Shown here: in pieces, positions 10,527-20,430 of the stretch
Layout: each line of letters begins with the position of its first letter
How positions within the stretch are numbered: the first letter of the stretch is position 1
Assembly: GCA_902540655.1 (NCBI GenBank)
Contig: CACBNQ010000002.1
Span: 1-64,000, forward strand
Reading direction: 5' to 3'
DNA: 64,000 nucleotides
Source of the DNA: an uncultured Alphaproteobacteria bacterium
GTDB taxonomy: Bacteria > Pseudomonadota > Alphaproteobacteria > Rhodobacterales > Rhodobacteraceae
Translations under genes and position numbers: made by a program
The notes under the pieces: generated by a model
The model's input: only the letters and a program-made list of their open reading frames with translations
Database searches by the model: none
What the model was told of the DNA's origin: nothing

Positions 10527-11957
10527 CTAGTTTTTTATCCTTTTTTGATAATATGTTTCTTTAAAATAATTTCTGATATTGTTAAGTTCAAAAATAAATT
10601 CTCTAACGCTAGTATTAGGGTCGTTTTCAATAATTTCAATCTCTTTGTCAAAATCGTCACAAGTTTTCCATTTTTCTTTGTTATTACTTGTTAATTGATC
10701 TTCAACCGAGCGCTCAATTTTGTCTCTCACACTTAATGGTAAGGTTTGAGGGCACTCCTCATAAATAAGCCTCAGCCCAAAATAAGAAAAACGTTTATCA
10801 GAAAACTCCTGGCATAAATTATATCTATTTGACCAATTCTCACTCTTAAACTGTTGTTTCAGTTTTTGGTCCTTTTGGTTCGGAAATCCACCAATATATA
10901 ATGTTTCCTCTGCCATAATATCTTCTTGTGATCCGCTTAATTCTTTTTCTTGTTTATTCTCCTCTGCGATATCCGAAAGCATTGACGCTAAATTTTGTTT
11001 AAAAAAAGAAGCGTTCTTTAAGACCTCAGATCTTTTTTGGAATTCATTTATATTTATTGAGTTGAAAAACCAACTGTCCTCAACTTGATCTTTTTTTAGC
11101 AGTATGGGACCTTTATTTGGTTTTACAAATTTAAGAAATTTCTGACCGGAAATATAAATATCTCTTAAATCCTTTAAACTTAATTCAATTAAATCCTGAG
11201 GGTCGTAATTTAGATCAAAGAGAACTGGAAAATTATAAACGGGATGATTGAAAAGAAAGGTTCCTGAAATTGGCGTTGTTTTTCCGTAAAAAGTTTGACA
11301 CAGAAATACTATTTTCTCTTCTAAAAGGGTATTGTACACCCGTGCTTTATTTGCGCCATCTAAAAATGATCGCCAGAAACTAGGTTTTCTTTTGGATATG
11401 AGTTGTGCCAGTTGTTTTGTAGCCATAACATCGCCAAACGCATCATGGGCTAGGTGATTAAGGGCATTTGCTGGCGCTATTTGATCTAGCTTAAAAGTCT
11501 TCCTCTTTTTTTCATTAGTAGGGACATTAATAGTATTCGGAAAAAAAAAATCAACGGTTCGTAATAGCTCTAGTAAATCAGCCCTATGGTTATTATTCCT
11601 ACTTGTCAAATATGGGTCAAGAAGCGCCCTGAATAATGAGTGCCTTAAGAATTCCTCATCAAAATTTATGCTATTGTAGCCTATAAATATAGAGGGTGAC
11701 CATTTGATAAACTTTTCTTCTAGTTTTCGAAGCATCTCGTAGTGCGAACATTCCGTTTTTATTAGTTTGGCGTAATCGGTGTTGTTTACTGCGAGAGCGA
11801 AAGGGCTTGGTATTAGTCCGGGCTTCAATCTACATCTATATTCAAATGACTCTATCTCATTGAACTCTTTGGAGACTTTAGTTGCTCCCACCTGAAGAAT
11901 TTGATCCCAATGTGGATCTCTACCAGTTGTCTCAAAGTCATAAAAAATTAAATCCAT
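10527..11957 (-). CDS. sbcB: Exodeoxyribonuclease I
   Basis: DEDD exonuclease motifs FYDFETTGRDPHWDQILQ, IGYNSINFDEEFLRHSLFR, HDAFGDVMATKQLA plus ExoI C-terminal region. Confidence 0.9.
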   Translation of the reverse strand: MDLIFYDFETTGRDPHWDQILQVGATKVSKEFNEIESFEYRCRLKPGLIPSPFALAVNNTDYAKLIKTECSHYEMLRKLEEKFIKWSPSIFIGYNSINFDEEFLRHSLFRALLDPYLTSRNNNHRADLLELLRTVDFFFPNTINVPTNEKKRKTFKLDQIAPANALNHLAHDAFGDVMATKQLAQLISKRKPSFWRSFLDGANKARVYNTLLEEKIVFLCQTFYGKTTPISGTFLFNHPVYNFPVLFDLNYDPQDLIELSLKDLRDIYISGQKFLKFVKPNKGPILLKKDQVEDSWFFNSININEFQKRSEVLKNASFFKQNLASMLSDIAEENKQEKELSGSQEDIMAEETLYIGGFPNQKDQKLKQQFKSENWSNRYNLCQEFSDKRFSYFGLRLIYEECPQTLPLSVRDKIERSVEDQLTSNNKEKWKTCDDFDKEIEIIENDPNTSVREFIFELNNIRNYFKETYYQKRIKN

Positions 11958-11977
11958 ACTTTCTTATTCTAAATGTT

Positions 11978-12493
11978 TTACTTATTAAAATGCCTACTAT
12001 CCAGTAATGCGCCAATCAAATCATCCCACCCATCTCCGAAAAATGCAACTTCAACGTCTCTATACTCTTTTAGCTTTTTTGTCTCTAGTATTTTAATGCT
12101 TACATACCGAGAAAGGTTTTCTTTTTCTAAAATTTCTGGCCATTCTAGGATAGTAATCTGACTATCAAAGACATCTGGAATCCCCAACTCGAATAGCTCC
12201 AACTCACTTTTAACCCGGTAAAGGTCAATATGTGAAATTTTACGGCTCTTAAATTCATAGCTTTGAATCAAAGAAAATGTTGGTGACGAAATTTCTTCAA
12301 TATCTATATTTTCCTTTTTTGCACTCGCTTTTATTAATAGTCTAGCAAACTCTGTCTTTCCAGCACCGACCTTGCCGGAAAGAAGTAACAAGTCACTATT
12401 TTCTGTATTTTCTGCAAAAATTTTTGCTATCTCACCTAAATCAAGAAGATCCAAATCAAATGAATGTAATATTATTAGAGGCTCAGCTAACAT
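11978..12493 (-). CDS. tsaE: tRNA threonylcarbamoyladenosine biosynthesis ATPase
   Basis: LLLLSGKVGAGKTEFARLLI Walker A; SSPTFSLIQSYE; HIDLYRV. Confidence 0.92.
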   Translation of the reverse strand: MLAEPLIILHSFDLDLLDLGEIAKIFAENTENSDLLLLSGKVGAGKTEFARLLIKASAKKENIDIEEISSPTFSLIQSYEFKSRKISHIDLYRVKSELELFELGIPDVFDSQITILEWPEILEKENLSRYVSIKILETKKLKEYRDVEVAFFGDGWDDLIGALLDSRHFNK

Positions 12494-13898
12494 TTCTTGG
12501 GTTCTCTTTCATTTTAGCTTTCTTGTCCCATTGCAAGACTTCGATAGATGATCTTTCCCAAGAAATCTCGACTTTTGCCCCAGTTACTCGTTTTTTACCA
12601 TCACTTTGGATTTGTTTGATATTTGAGAATTTCAACCGCCCATTTGTTTTCTCCAATAAAATATTTGCTATGAATAAACCAAGGCCCATTCCTTCTTCAG
12701 ATGTTCTACTTTTTGCCTCCATTAAATAGAAATTACTTTTCTTTAGAAATGGTTCTCCAATCATATTTGTAATATCATTAGAAAACCCTTTACCATCATC
12801 GGTTATCTCTAAATTTATTTTTCTAGAGTTAGTTATTAAATTTATATCCACATGGGATTTAGAAAATTTCAATGCATTATGGACAATATTTCTTATACCA
12901 TGTATCAGTTCAGGTTCTCTTTTAACCAAAGGTATCATTTTTTCTTTTATTGAAATGCCCTCATGACTTTGACTAACCCCGTTAAGTCTGAAAATTATTT
13001 GCTTATGAGAGTTTTCATAAGGCTGGCTAGCTTCAAAAAGAAGTGTGAAAAAATCAATTATTTTTACATACTGATCATCTTTTCCAAGTGACCCCATATC
13101 CGAAATTATTGTCTTACATCTATCAATTTGTTCGTATATTAATTTTATATCTTGATAGATGGGGCTGTCCCTATCAATTTCACTAAGAAGTTCCGATGAG
13201 GCCAATTTAATCGTTGCCAGGGGAGAACCCAATTCGTGGCCTAAAGCGGCAACTACACCTGTCAAGGCTGTAAGTTTTCTTTCTTTCTCTAAAGCAACTT
13301 GAGTGGCCTGAAGAGCTTTATTCATATTTGAATTATCTAAAAATATTCTTCTCACATAACTACCTAAAAATGTCACGGTAATTATTAACGAAGCTGAGAA
13401 ACCAACTAATAAAATCTCTGGAGGCGTCAATACATCTCCAGAGCTGTCAAGAATAGAAAAATTTTTAAAGCTCAATAGCAATATGCACAAAAATGTCATT
13501 ACACCAAGAGCAATAAGATATATTATTGGCAGCGAAGAAGCAGATACAATAGCTGGTACAATTATAAGCATTGAAAAGGGATTACTTATTCCACCAGAAA
13601 AATATAGTAATAACGAAATTTGAGTTAAGTCAAAAAAGAGAAATAAAAATGTCTTCAAAGCTGATAATCGCTTTTCTGTTCTGAAGTAAATGCTACAAGT
13701 AAGATTAACGATACAGGAAAATAACATTATTGTGAGACATGCCTCAACATTATAGGTTAGGCCTAGTACCAGATCAGTAACCGCTATTGCAGCACCTTGT
13801 CCAACTATCGCTAGCCAGCGTAAATTTACTAGTGTTTTAGGCTTAATCCAACTTGCATCTAAATAGATTTGCCTTTTAATTAAATTTATCATTTTCAA
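12483..13898 (-). CDS. regB: RegB/PrrB/ActS-type redox-sensing histidine kinase
   Basis: six-TM N-terminus, quinone-site-like SGGISNPFSMLII, H-box ALGHELGSPLATIKLASSEL, conserved Cys in EQIDRCKTIISDM, ATPase box; divergent from regA. Confidence 0.9.
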   Translation of the reverse strand: MKMINLIKRQIYLDASWIKPKTLVNLRWLAIVGQGAAIAVTDLVLGLTYNVEACLTIMLFSCIVNLTCSIYFRTEKRLSALKTFLFLFFDLTQISLLLYFSGGISNPFSMLIIVPAIVSASSLPIIYLIALGVMTFLCILLLSFKNFSILDSSGDVLTPPEILLVGFSASLIITVTFLGSYVRRIFLDNSNMNKALQATQVALEKERKLTALTGVVAALGHELGSPLATIKLASSELLSEIDRDSPIYQDIKLIYEQIDRCKTIISDMGSLGKDDQYVKIIDFFTLLFEASQPYENSHKQIIFRLNGVSQSHEGISIKEKMIPLVKREPELIHGIRNIVHNALKFSKSHVDINLITNSRKINLEITDDGKGFSNDITNMIGEPFLKKSNFYLMEAKSRTSEEGMGLGLFIANILLEKTNGRLKFSNIKQIQSDGKKRVTGAKVEISWERSSIEVLQWDKKAKMKENPRNVS

Positions 13899-14003
13899 AG
13901 CTGAAGTATTGAATACTAGATAATATCTAACATACTCTATCTAAAATTCTTGTAAAATTAATTGGCGTCATTAAATGCTTCAGAAGAATACTGAGGAAAA
14001 TGT

Positions 14004-14033
14004 TTGACGGAGAGTGATTTTGGAACATATTAT
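14004..14033 (+). promoter_or_regulatory. Candidate sigma-70-like promoter for regA (TTGACG-N18-TATTAT)
   Basis: TTGACG at 14004-14009, TATTAT at 14028-14033, about 22 nt upstream of the regA ATG; pattern match only. Confidence 0.35.
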
Positions 14034-14055
14034 CCACAAAGAGAGGCATATGTAG

Positions 14056-14610
14056 ATGTTAGATGAAACTAATTACAAAATCGACGAGAATAATTCTCTA
14101 CTCATCTTGGACGATGATCAACCATTCTTAAAAAGATTGAGCGTGGCAATGGAAAAGAGAGGTTTCAACGTTTTTCCTGCCAGTTCTATGGCGGAATTTA
14201 GTAGAATTATAGAAAGTGACTGTCCAAACTACGCGATAATCGACCTTAGGCTTAGCGATGGAACTGGATTAGACGCGGTCGAAAGTATAAGAAACGTAAA
14301 CCCAAAATCCAAAATCGTAGTACTTACCGGCTATGGTGCAATAGCCACAGCTGTTGCTGCAGTCAAAATAGGTGCGATTGATTACCTGTCGAAGCCAGCT
14401 GACGCAAACGATATTTTAAACGCTCTTGTTTTTAGTGACCACAGTAAGCCTCCTCCGCCAGTCAACCCGATGTCAGCAGATAGGGTTAAGTGGGAGCATA
14501 TACAAAGGATATTTGAATTATGCAATAGAAATGTCTCTGAGACTGCTAGGAGATTGAACATGCATAGACGAACACTACAAAGAATATTAGCAAAAAGAAG
14601 CCCTAGATAA
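14056..14610 (+). CDS. regA: RegA/PrrA/ActR-type response regulator
   Basis: receiver (LLILDDDQPFLKRL, YAIIDLRLSDGTGLDAV, YLSKPAD) plus Fis-type HTH NRNVSETARRLNMHRRTLQRILAKRSPR characteristic of RegA. Confidence 0.95.
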   Translation: MLDETNYKIDENNSLLILDDDQPFLKRLSVAMEKRGFNVFPASSMAEFSRIIESDCPNYAIIDLRLSDGTGLDAVESIRNVNPKSKIVVLTGYGAIATAVAAVKIGAIDYLSKPADANDILNALVFSDHSKPPPPVNPMSADRVKWEHIQRIFELCNRNVSETARRLNMHRRTLQRILAKRSPR

Positions 14611-14615
14611 TACCT

Positions 14616-15842
14616 TTATTGTTTGAGGAGCCCAGGAAGATTTCCATACTCACCTGCTGCCTCCTTTACAAAAAAACTCTTTAACAGATCAGATTTATCA
14701 AGAGCGTTCATACCCAGCTCTCTCAGAGTTTTAAGGTAAAAATTGTCATTCGAGAAAAGTGTGTTTATAAAATCCGTGTAGGTGGCTAGAGATAATCTAT
14801 CGAATGATCTCCATGATTCATATTGTTTTAAAAGATTGTTGCTTCCAAGATCTAAACCTAATTTTTTACCTTTCAAAAGGATATCAACCAAAGACGCAAC
14901 ATCTCTAAAACCTAGATTCAGACCCTGCCCAGCAAGTGGGTGAATTGCTTGAGCTGAGTCTCCAATAAATACTTTTCTATTGTCAATAGTGTCTCTTAGA
15001 AACCTTAGATAAAGTGGGAATGTTTTTTTTTCACCTATCAATGCAACGTTTGTTAAAATATCTCCAATGTTATCCTTTAAATGGTTTATAAATTTTTCAT
15101 CATTAGATTTGCTTATTTTATGTCCAAGTTCTATTGGCAGACTCCAAACAAAAGTTGCCCGTTTCCCTTTGAGAGGAAGTATTGCTAATGGGCCACCTGA
15201 CAAAAATAATTGATGGGCAACAAAATTGTGCTCATTTTCATGGGACAGGTTCCCAACTATCGCTAATTGGTTGTAATTTTTTTTGAAAAAAGTTTTGTTT
15301 AGGCGTTTCGCAAAGCCCGACTCTCGACCATCACTAATAATAAATATTTCAGTGCTAATCAAAGATTTGTCAGACAGCATGATATTTGTTTCGAAACTAT
15401 TTGTCTGATCATCAATTACTTCTGTGGAATTAATCAATTGAATTTTTGTATTTCTATTAAGCTCTGAAGCCAGCACTTTTCTTAAGTAAAAGTCTTCTAT
15501 CATGTAACTCGAAGGGCCAACCTCATGGGGTTCTTTATTAAACTCTACCAAATGCCGTTTCTTGTCACCAGAATTCCTTCTTGCCGAAAGCATAATATTT
15601 TCTATAGGGCTCACCTTTAATCTTTTTGGGTCCCATAGACCGAGATTAATTAATAAATTCTTTGAGGTTCTTGATAGAGCATAGGTTCGCCCCCTATTTC
15701 TCTTTATTCGATCCTCCTCAGAAGTTCCATCAATAACTGTTACATCCAATCCCTTTGATGCAAGCGCTATTGCCATTGTACTTCCGATTAAACCTGCACC
15801 TGCAATAACAATTTGTCTTTTTTTTGAAATTTTCGTGAGCAA
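14616..15842 (-). CDS. UbiH/UbiF/COQ6 family FAD-dependent ubiquinone hydroxylase
   Basis: VIAGAGLIGSTMAIALASKGLDVTVID; VFIGDSAQAIHPLAGQGLNLGFRDV. Confidence 0.9.
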   Translation of the reverse strand: MLTKISKKRQIVIAGAGLIGSTMAIALASKGLDVTVIDGTSEEDRIKRNRGRTYALSRTSKNLLINLGLWDPKRLKVSPIENIMLSARRNSGDKKRHLVEFNKEPHEVGPSSYMIEDFYLRKVLASELNRNTKIQLINSTEVIDDQTNSFETNIMLSDKSLISTEIFIISDGRESGFAKRLNKTFFKKNYNQLAIVGNLSHENEHNFVAHQLFLSGGPLAILPLKGKRATFVWSLPIELGHKISKSNDEKFINHLKDNIGDILTNVALIGEKKTFPLYLRFLRDTIDNRKVFIGDSAQAIHPLAGQGLNLGFRDVASLVDILLKGKKLGLDLGSNNLLKQYESWRSFDRLSLATYTDFINTLFSNDNFYLKTLRELGMNALDKSDLLKSFFVKEAAGEYGNLPGLLKQ

Positions 15843-15935
15843 TCTGTCACCAATTGGATTTAGGAAATAATATGTTCAGTAAATAATTTAACTAGTTTAT
15901 TATATCAAAAAGTAAATAAAACCAACCGACAAAAA

Positions 15936-17267
15936 ATGGACTTTGAGAATTTAAAAAATAAAAAAATTAATGATGTCAGCGGATTAATTGGGAATGGGCA
16001 GGTATGCCCAGAGGAACTCACTCGTTTTTATTTACAAAAAATATCAAGTGATCCTAGGTCGGAAGAGATATTTACTGAAGTTTATAAAAAATCCGCTCTA
16101 GCCGCAGCTAAAGATTCAAAAAAAAGAGCCAAAGCCGGGTTAAGAAGAGGAGTTCTTGATGGAATTCCAATATCAGTAAAAGACTTAGCCGATATAAAAG
16201 GAAAACTAACAGGCGGTGGATCGTCTCTAACTAATAAAGAAAAAGCGAGAAATAACGCAACTTTTATAGATAATTTACAATACCAGGGAGCAATCATTTT
16301 GGGTAAGACACATATGACTGAGCTTGCTTTTTCAGGCCTTGGTCTAAATCCCATCACCGCGACCCCTACTAACCCATTCAATGAGGAACTTGTTTCTGGT
16401 GGTTCTTCCTCGGGGTCGGCAGTATCTGTTTCTAGAAATTATTGTTTTGCGTCAATCGGATCGGATACTGGGGGGTCTGTTAGAATTCCTGCAGCCTGGA
16501 ATAATCTAGTAGGATTGAAAACAACCCATAATCTTATTGACTTAACTGGTGTTTTGAAACTTTGTCCTAGTTTTGATACCTTGGGGCCCATTTGCAGAAA
16601 TGTTGATGACACCAATTTGGTTTTTAACGGAATGATTAATGGAAAACTTCAAAAACTAAAAAAATATCAGCCTGAAAACTTTAAGTTTTTGATTATAAAA
16701 AATATGTTTTTTGAAGGCATAGATAGTGACATAAATGATAGCTTTAATGTTACTATTGATAAGATAATTAAAAACGGTGCACGTGTAGAATATAAGAACA
16801 TCTCAGAGATTGATAGCGCATTTGAAATCAGCAAAACTGTTTTTCCAGCTGAGGCATATGGGATGTGGCAACATGAAATTGAAAAAAACCCAGGAAAAAT
16901 GTTTGCCCCTATTCGGGAAAGATTTCGTAGTGGAAAAAAGATCTTAGCGCATGATTATGTATATTCCCTACAAAGATTATTTGAATTGAGGTTAAGCTTC
17001 CTAGAGAAAGTTATTGGGTTTGACGCTATATTGGCACCAACTTCACCCATAAAACCCCCAAGCATCACACAATTATTAGATAGTCATAAATTCTTTACTG
17101 AAAGGAATTTATTAGCTTTGCGAAATACTAGAATGGCAAATTCATTAAATTTATGTGCGTTAACTTTGCCACTTGATACAGATTTTTCCGGTTTAATGCT
17201 TATGGGACGTCCTAACAATGAATTTGATTTAATGAGTATCGGATTAGCTATCGAGAAAATAAAATAA
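15936..17267 (+). CDS. Amidase signature family protein (GatA-like amidase)
   Basis: IPISVKDLADIKG, VSGGSSSGSAVSVS, GSDTGGSVRIPAAW (Ser-cisSer-Lys triad context). Confidence 0.9.
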   Translation: MDFENLKNKKINDVSGLIGNGQVCPEELTRFYLQKISSDPRSEEIFTEVYKKSALAAAKDSKKRAKAGLRRGVLDGIPISVKDLADIKGKLTGGGSSLTNKEKARNNATFIDNLQYQGAIILGKTHMTELAFSGLGLNPITATPTNPFNEELVSGGSSSGSAVSVSRNYCFASIGSDTGGSVRIPAAWNNLVGLKTTHNLIDLTGVLKLCPSFDTLGPICRNVDDTNLVFNGMINGKLQKLKKYQPENFKFLIIKNMFFEGIDSDINDSFNVTIDKIIKNGARVEYKNISEIDSAFEISKTVFPAEAYGMWQHEIEKNPGKMFAPIRERFRSGKKILAHDYVYSLQRLFELRLSFLEKVIGFDAILAPTSPIKPPSITQLLDSHKFFTERNLLALRNTRMANSLNLCALTLPLDTDFSGLMLMGRPNNEFDLMSIGLAIEKIK

Positions 17268-17362
17268 TTAAATAAAAAGTCTAATCTTTACCTAGATGAC
17301 AAAAAAAAGTATTATGTTCAAAAATATATCTTGAAATAACCAAGAAAATACGAGCAGAAAAA

Positions 17363-19816
17363 ATGTCTTTTTTAGAAAAAGTTGACTATCCAGAATCAGC
17401 TGTAAAGGAGTATTCAAAAAAGTTTTTACTATTCATTTTTGTAAAAACTCTTGGCATTTTACTATTTTTTTCATCAGTCTTTATATTGCTATCGGTGATG
17501 ACATACTCCAAAACTGATCCTAGCTTCCGAAATGCCAACGACGGAGAAATTGCAAATCTATTTGGTAAATTTGGCTCTTATTTAGCAGACTCTCTTCATG
17601 TAGCAATTGGAGTTACTATGCTTACATTACCTATATTCCTATTTGCATGGTCTAGTAGATTTCTCTTTAGTAACGGTCCTATTTATCTTTTCAAAAGAAT
17701 AATTTTGCTACCATTGTTTATTGGTTTTTTCTCAGTTTTTTTATCAACAAATACTCCCCCAAACTACTGGAATTTTGAATATGGTCTAGGCGGAATATTT
17801 GGTGATACATTTTTGAAGAAACTACTAATTTATCAACCGATTGAAATAAATCAGTGGCTTCAATTAATTGCAATAATCTGTCTATCCTTTTCTATTTTTT
17901 TGTTTTTTCTTGTTGCTGGTTTTAAAAAGCATGAGATTTATTCTTTGACAAGAAATAGAGTTCGGCACTTTAAGATTTTTTTGATGGGATCATATAAAGC
18001 TCTAAAGATTCTCATAGAAACCATATCTCAATCCGGGAAGAAGAGTTTAGAGACAGATAACCATAAGAATGCTTCTATAAAGCTCCACGACCCTGCAATA
18101 AAAAATAATGACTATCAAGATACAACGAACAATTTTTCTGCTTCTAGGGAAAATAAAAAAGATCTTTTAAATGGAATTTATAGTAGGCCTCCTATTAGTA
18201 TTTTTGGTAATGGAAGGATAAAAAATAGACCTAAAAAAATTAAGAGTAGTAGCAGAGCTGCTTCCGAAGCGCAGCCGTCACTAGATTTAACTCAAAATAA
18301 AGAGAAATACCGTTATCCCCCTTTAGCTCTGCTTAGTGATTATACATATCAAGCTGTAAGCTCTGTGAGCGCTGTTTCATTAAATGAAAATGCAAAAATG
18401 CTTGAAGCAGTATTAGAAGATTATGGGGTAAAAGGTAATATTATTTCTGTCAAGCCCGGTCCTGTAGTAACTCTTTACGAGCTAGAGCCAGCTGCGGGTT
18501 TGAAAGCTAGCCGAGTAATTTCTTTATCTGAAGATATAGCAAGGTCAATGTCTGCTTTGGCAACTAGAGTCTCTACAATACCAGGTCGATCCGTTATAGG
18601 GATTGAATTACCAAACTCAAGCAGAGAAAAAGTTTTTTTGAAAGAACTTTTGTCATCGAAAAGTTATGAAGATTGCCGTTTTCAACTACCGCTGGCCTTG
18701 GGTAAAGATATAGGCGGAGAGCCCGTGATAGCAAATCTGGCAAAAATGCCCCATCTCTTGATAGCAGGAACAACTGGGTCAGGAAAATCAGTTGGTATCA
18801 ATACAATGATCCTATCCCTTTTGTACAGGCTTACTCCAGATCAATGTAGACTGATAATGATTGATCCTAAAATGTTAGAATTATCTGTTTACGATGGCAT
18901 ACCTCATCTGCTTAGTCCGGTAGTCACTGACCCTAAGAAAGCAGTTGTAGCTCTCAAGTGGGCGGTATTAGAAATGGAAGATAGATATAAAAAGATGTCA
19001 CGGATGGGGGTTCGAAATATAGAAAGCTTTAACTCGAAGGTTAGCGAAGCAATCAAGAAGGAAGAAACTTTCTCAAGAGCTGTTCAAGTAGGATTTGATC
19101 AAAATACAGGTGAGCCGCTTTATGAAGAACAGAGCGAAGAACCCAAAGCATTACCATTTATAGTCATTATAGTTGATGAAATGGCAGACCTAATGATGGT
19201 AGCAGGAAAAGAGATAGAAGGTTGCATCCAGAGATTGGCACAAATGGCAAGAGCGGCAGGTATACATCTGATTATGGCTACTCAAAGGCCCTCAGTGGAT
19301 GTTATTACTGGAACGATAAAGGCAAACTTTCCCACAAGAATTTCTTTCCAGGTAACCTCAAAAATAGATAGTAGAACAATTTTGGGAGAGATGGGCGCTG
19401 AACAACTTCTTGGAATGGGTGATATGCTTTATATGGCTAATGGGGGTAAAGTTACTCGCGTTCACGGCCCTTTCGTATCCGACGCAGAGGTTGAAGAAAT
19501 TGTATCTCATTTAAAGGAACAAGGCGTGCCTGAGTACCGGGAGGAAATATTGGACCCAAAAAATATTGAAAATAACGATAGCTTTTTTGATCCATCAGCC
19601 ACGAATGGTAACAGCGATGATGAAGATCTTCTTGAAAACGCATTAGAAATCGTGAGAAGAGATAGGAAGTGCTCAACATCATATATTCAAAGAAAATTAT
19701 CCATTGGATATAACAGAGCAGCAAAGATAGTGGAAGCGCTGGAAGAGAAAGGTTTCGTGTCTCCTGCAAACCATGTTGGGAAGCGTGATGTATTAATTCC
19801 TGAAAACAACATCTGA
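17363..19816 (+). CDS. ftsK: DNA translocase FtsK
   Basis: N-terminal TM segments, Walker A GTTGSGKSVGIN, IIVDEMADLMMV, C-terminal gamma winged helix CSTSYIQRKLSIGYNRAAKIVEALEEKGFVSPA. Confidence 0.97.
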   Translation: MSFLEKVDYPESAVKEYSKKFLLFIFVKTLGILLFFSSVFILLSVMTYSKTDPSFRNANDGEIANLFGKFGSYLADSLHVAIGVTMLTLPIFLFAWSSRFLFSNGPIYLFKRIILLPLFIGFFSVFLSTNTPPNYWNFEYGLGGIFGDTFLKKLLIYQPIEINQWLQLIAIICLSFSIFLFFLVAGFKKHEIYSLTRNRVRHFKIFLMGSYKALKILIETISQSGKKSLETDNHKNASIKLHDPAIKNNDYQDTTNNFSASRENKKDLLNGIYSRPPISIFGNGRIKNRPKKIKSSSRAASEAQPSLDLTQNKEKYRYPPLALLSDYTYQAVSSVSAVSLNENAKMLEAVLEDYGVKGNIISVKPGPVVTLYELEPAAGLKASRVISLSEDIARSMSALATRVSTIPGRSVIGIELPNSSREKVFLKELLSSKSYEDCRFQLPLALGKDIGGEPVIANLAKMPHLLIAGTTGSGKSVGINTMILSLLYRLTPDQCRLIMIDPKMLELSVYDGIPHLLSPVVTDPKKAVVALKWAVLEMEDRYKKMSRMGVRNIESFNSKVSEAIKKEETFSRAVQVGFDQNTGEPLYEEQSEEPKALPFIVIIVDEMADLMMVAGKEIEGCIQRLAQMARAAGIHLIMATQRPSVDVITGTIKANFPTRISFQVTSKIDSRTILGEMGAEQLLGMGDMLYMANGGKVTRVHGPFVSDAEVEEIVSHLKEQGVPEYREEILDPKNIENNDSFFDPSATNGNSDDEDLLENALEIVRRDRKCSTSYIQRKLSIGYNRAAKIVEALEEKGFVSPANHVGKRDVLIPENNI

Positions 19817-20430
19817 TGCAAATGCGGGATTTTAGAAAAAAGTTTTTCAGAACAATTTTCAGTATTTCTATTATTTTTATATTTTCAACTAATGTTGTAC
19901 TTCCCAGAAACAATACCTTAAAACTAATAAAAGACTATCTTGGAGACATTAAGACACTTCAAGCGAGATTCTCTCAAACTGATTATATGGGAGAAATTAT
20001 GACAGGTGACCTGTTCTTAAAAAAACCAGGAAAAATTCGTCTTTCTTATGATCCTCCCAATTACTTACAAATTGTTTCCAAACAACAGGCAATATTGATA
20101 TTTGATCCCAAAAATAGTGGTACCGGTCCTCTAACATACCCCCTTTCTTATACTCCTCTGGGCTTCTTAATCAAAAATGATTTGAGCTCATTAATAAGTG
20201 AAAATGATGAGAGCTTTGAGCTAAATGATTTGATCTTCTTGAAAATTCGAAATCCGCAATACCAACTAAGCATTGAATTCAACAAAAATCCTGTATCCAT
20301 AACTGGATGGGAATTCAAAAATCAAATGGGAGAAATGATAAAAATCAGACTTAAGGATATACGAAAAAATAATTACATATCGGATGAAATTTTTAAAACT
20401 GAAAAGGATTATGAACGATTCAAAAAATAG
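19816..20430 (+). CDS. lolA: Outer-membrane lipoprotein carrier protein LolA family
   Basis: LGDIKTLQARFSQTDYMGEIMTGDLFLKKPGKIRLSYDPP; overlaps ftsK stop by 1 nt. Confidence 0.88.
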   Translation: MQMRDFRKKFFRTIFSISIIFIFSTNVVLPRNNTLKLIKDYLGDIKTLQARFSQTDYMGEIMTGDLFLKKPGKIRLSYDPPNYLQIVSKQQAILIFDPKNSGTGPLTYPLSYTPLGFLIKNDLSSLISENDESFELNDLIFLKIRNPQYQLSIEFNKNPVSITGWEFKNQMGEMIKIRLKDIRKNNYISDEIFKTEKDYERFKK

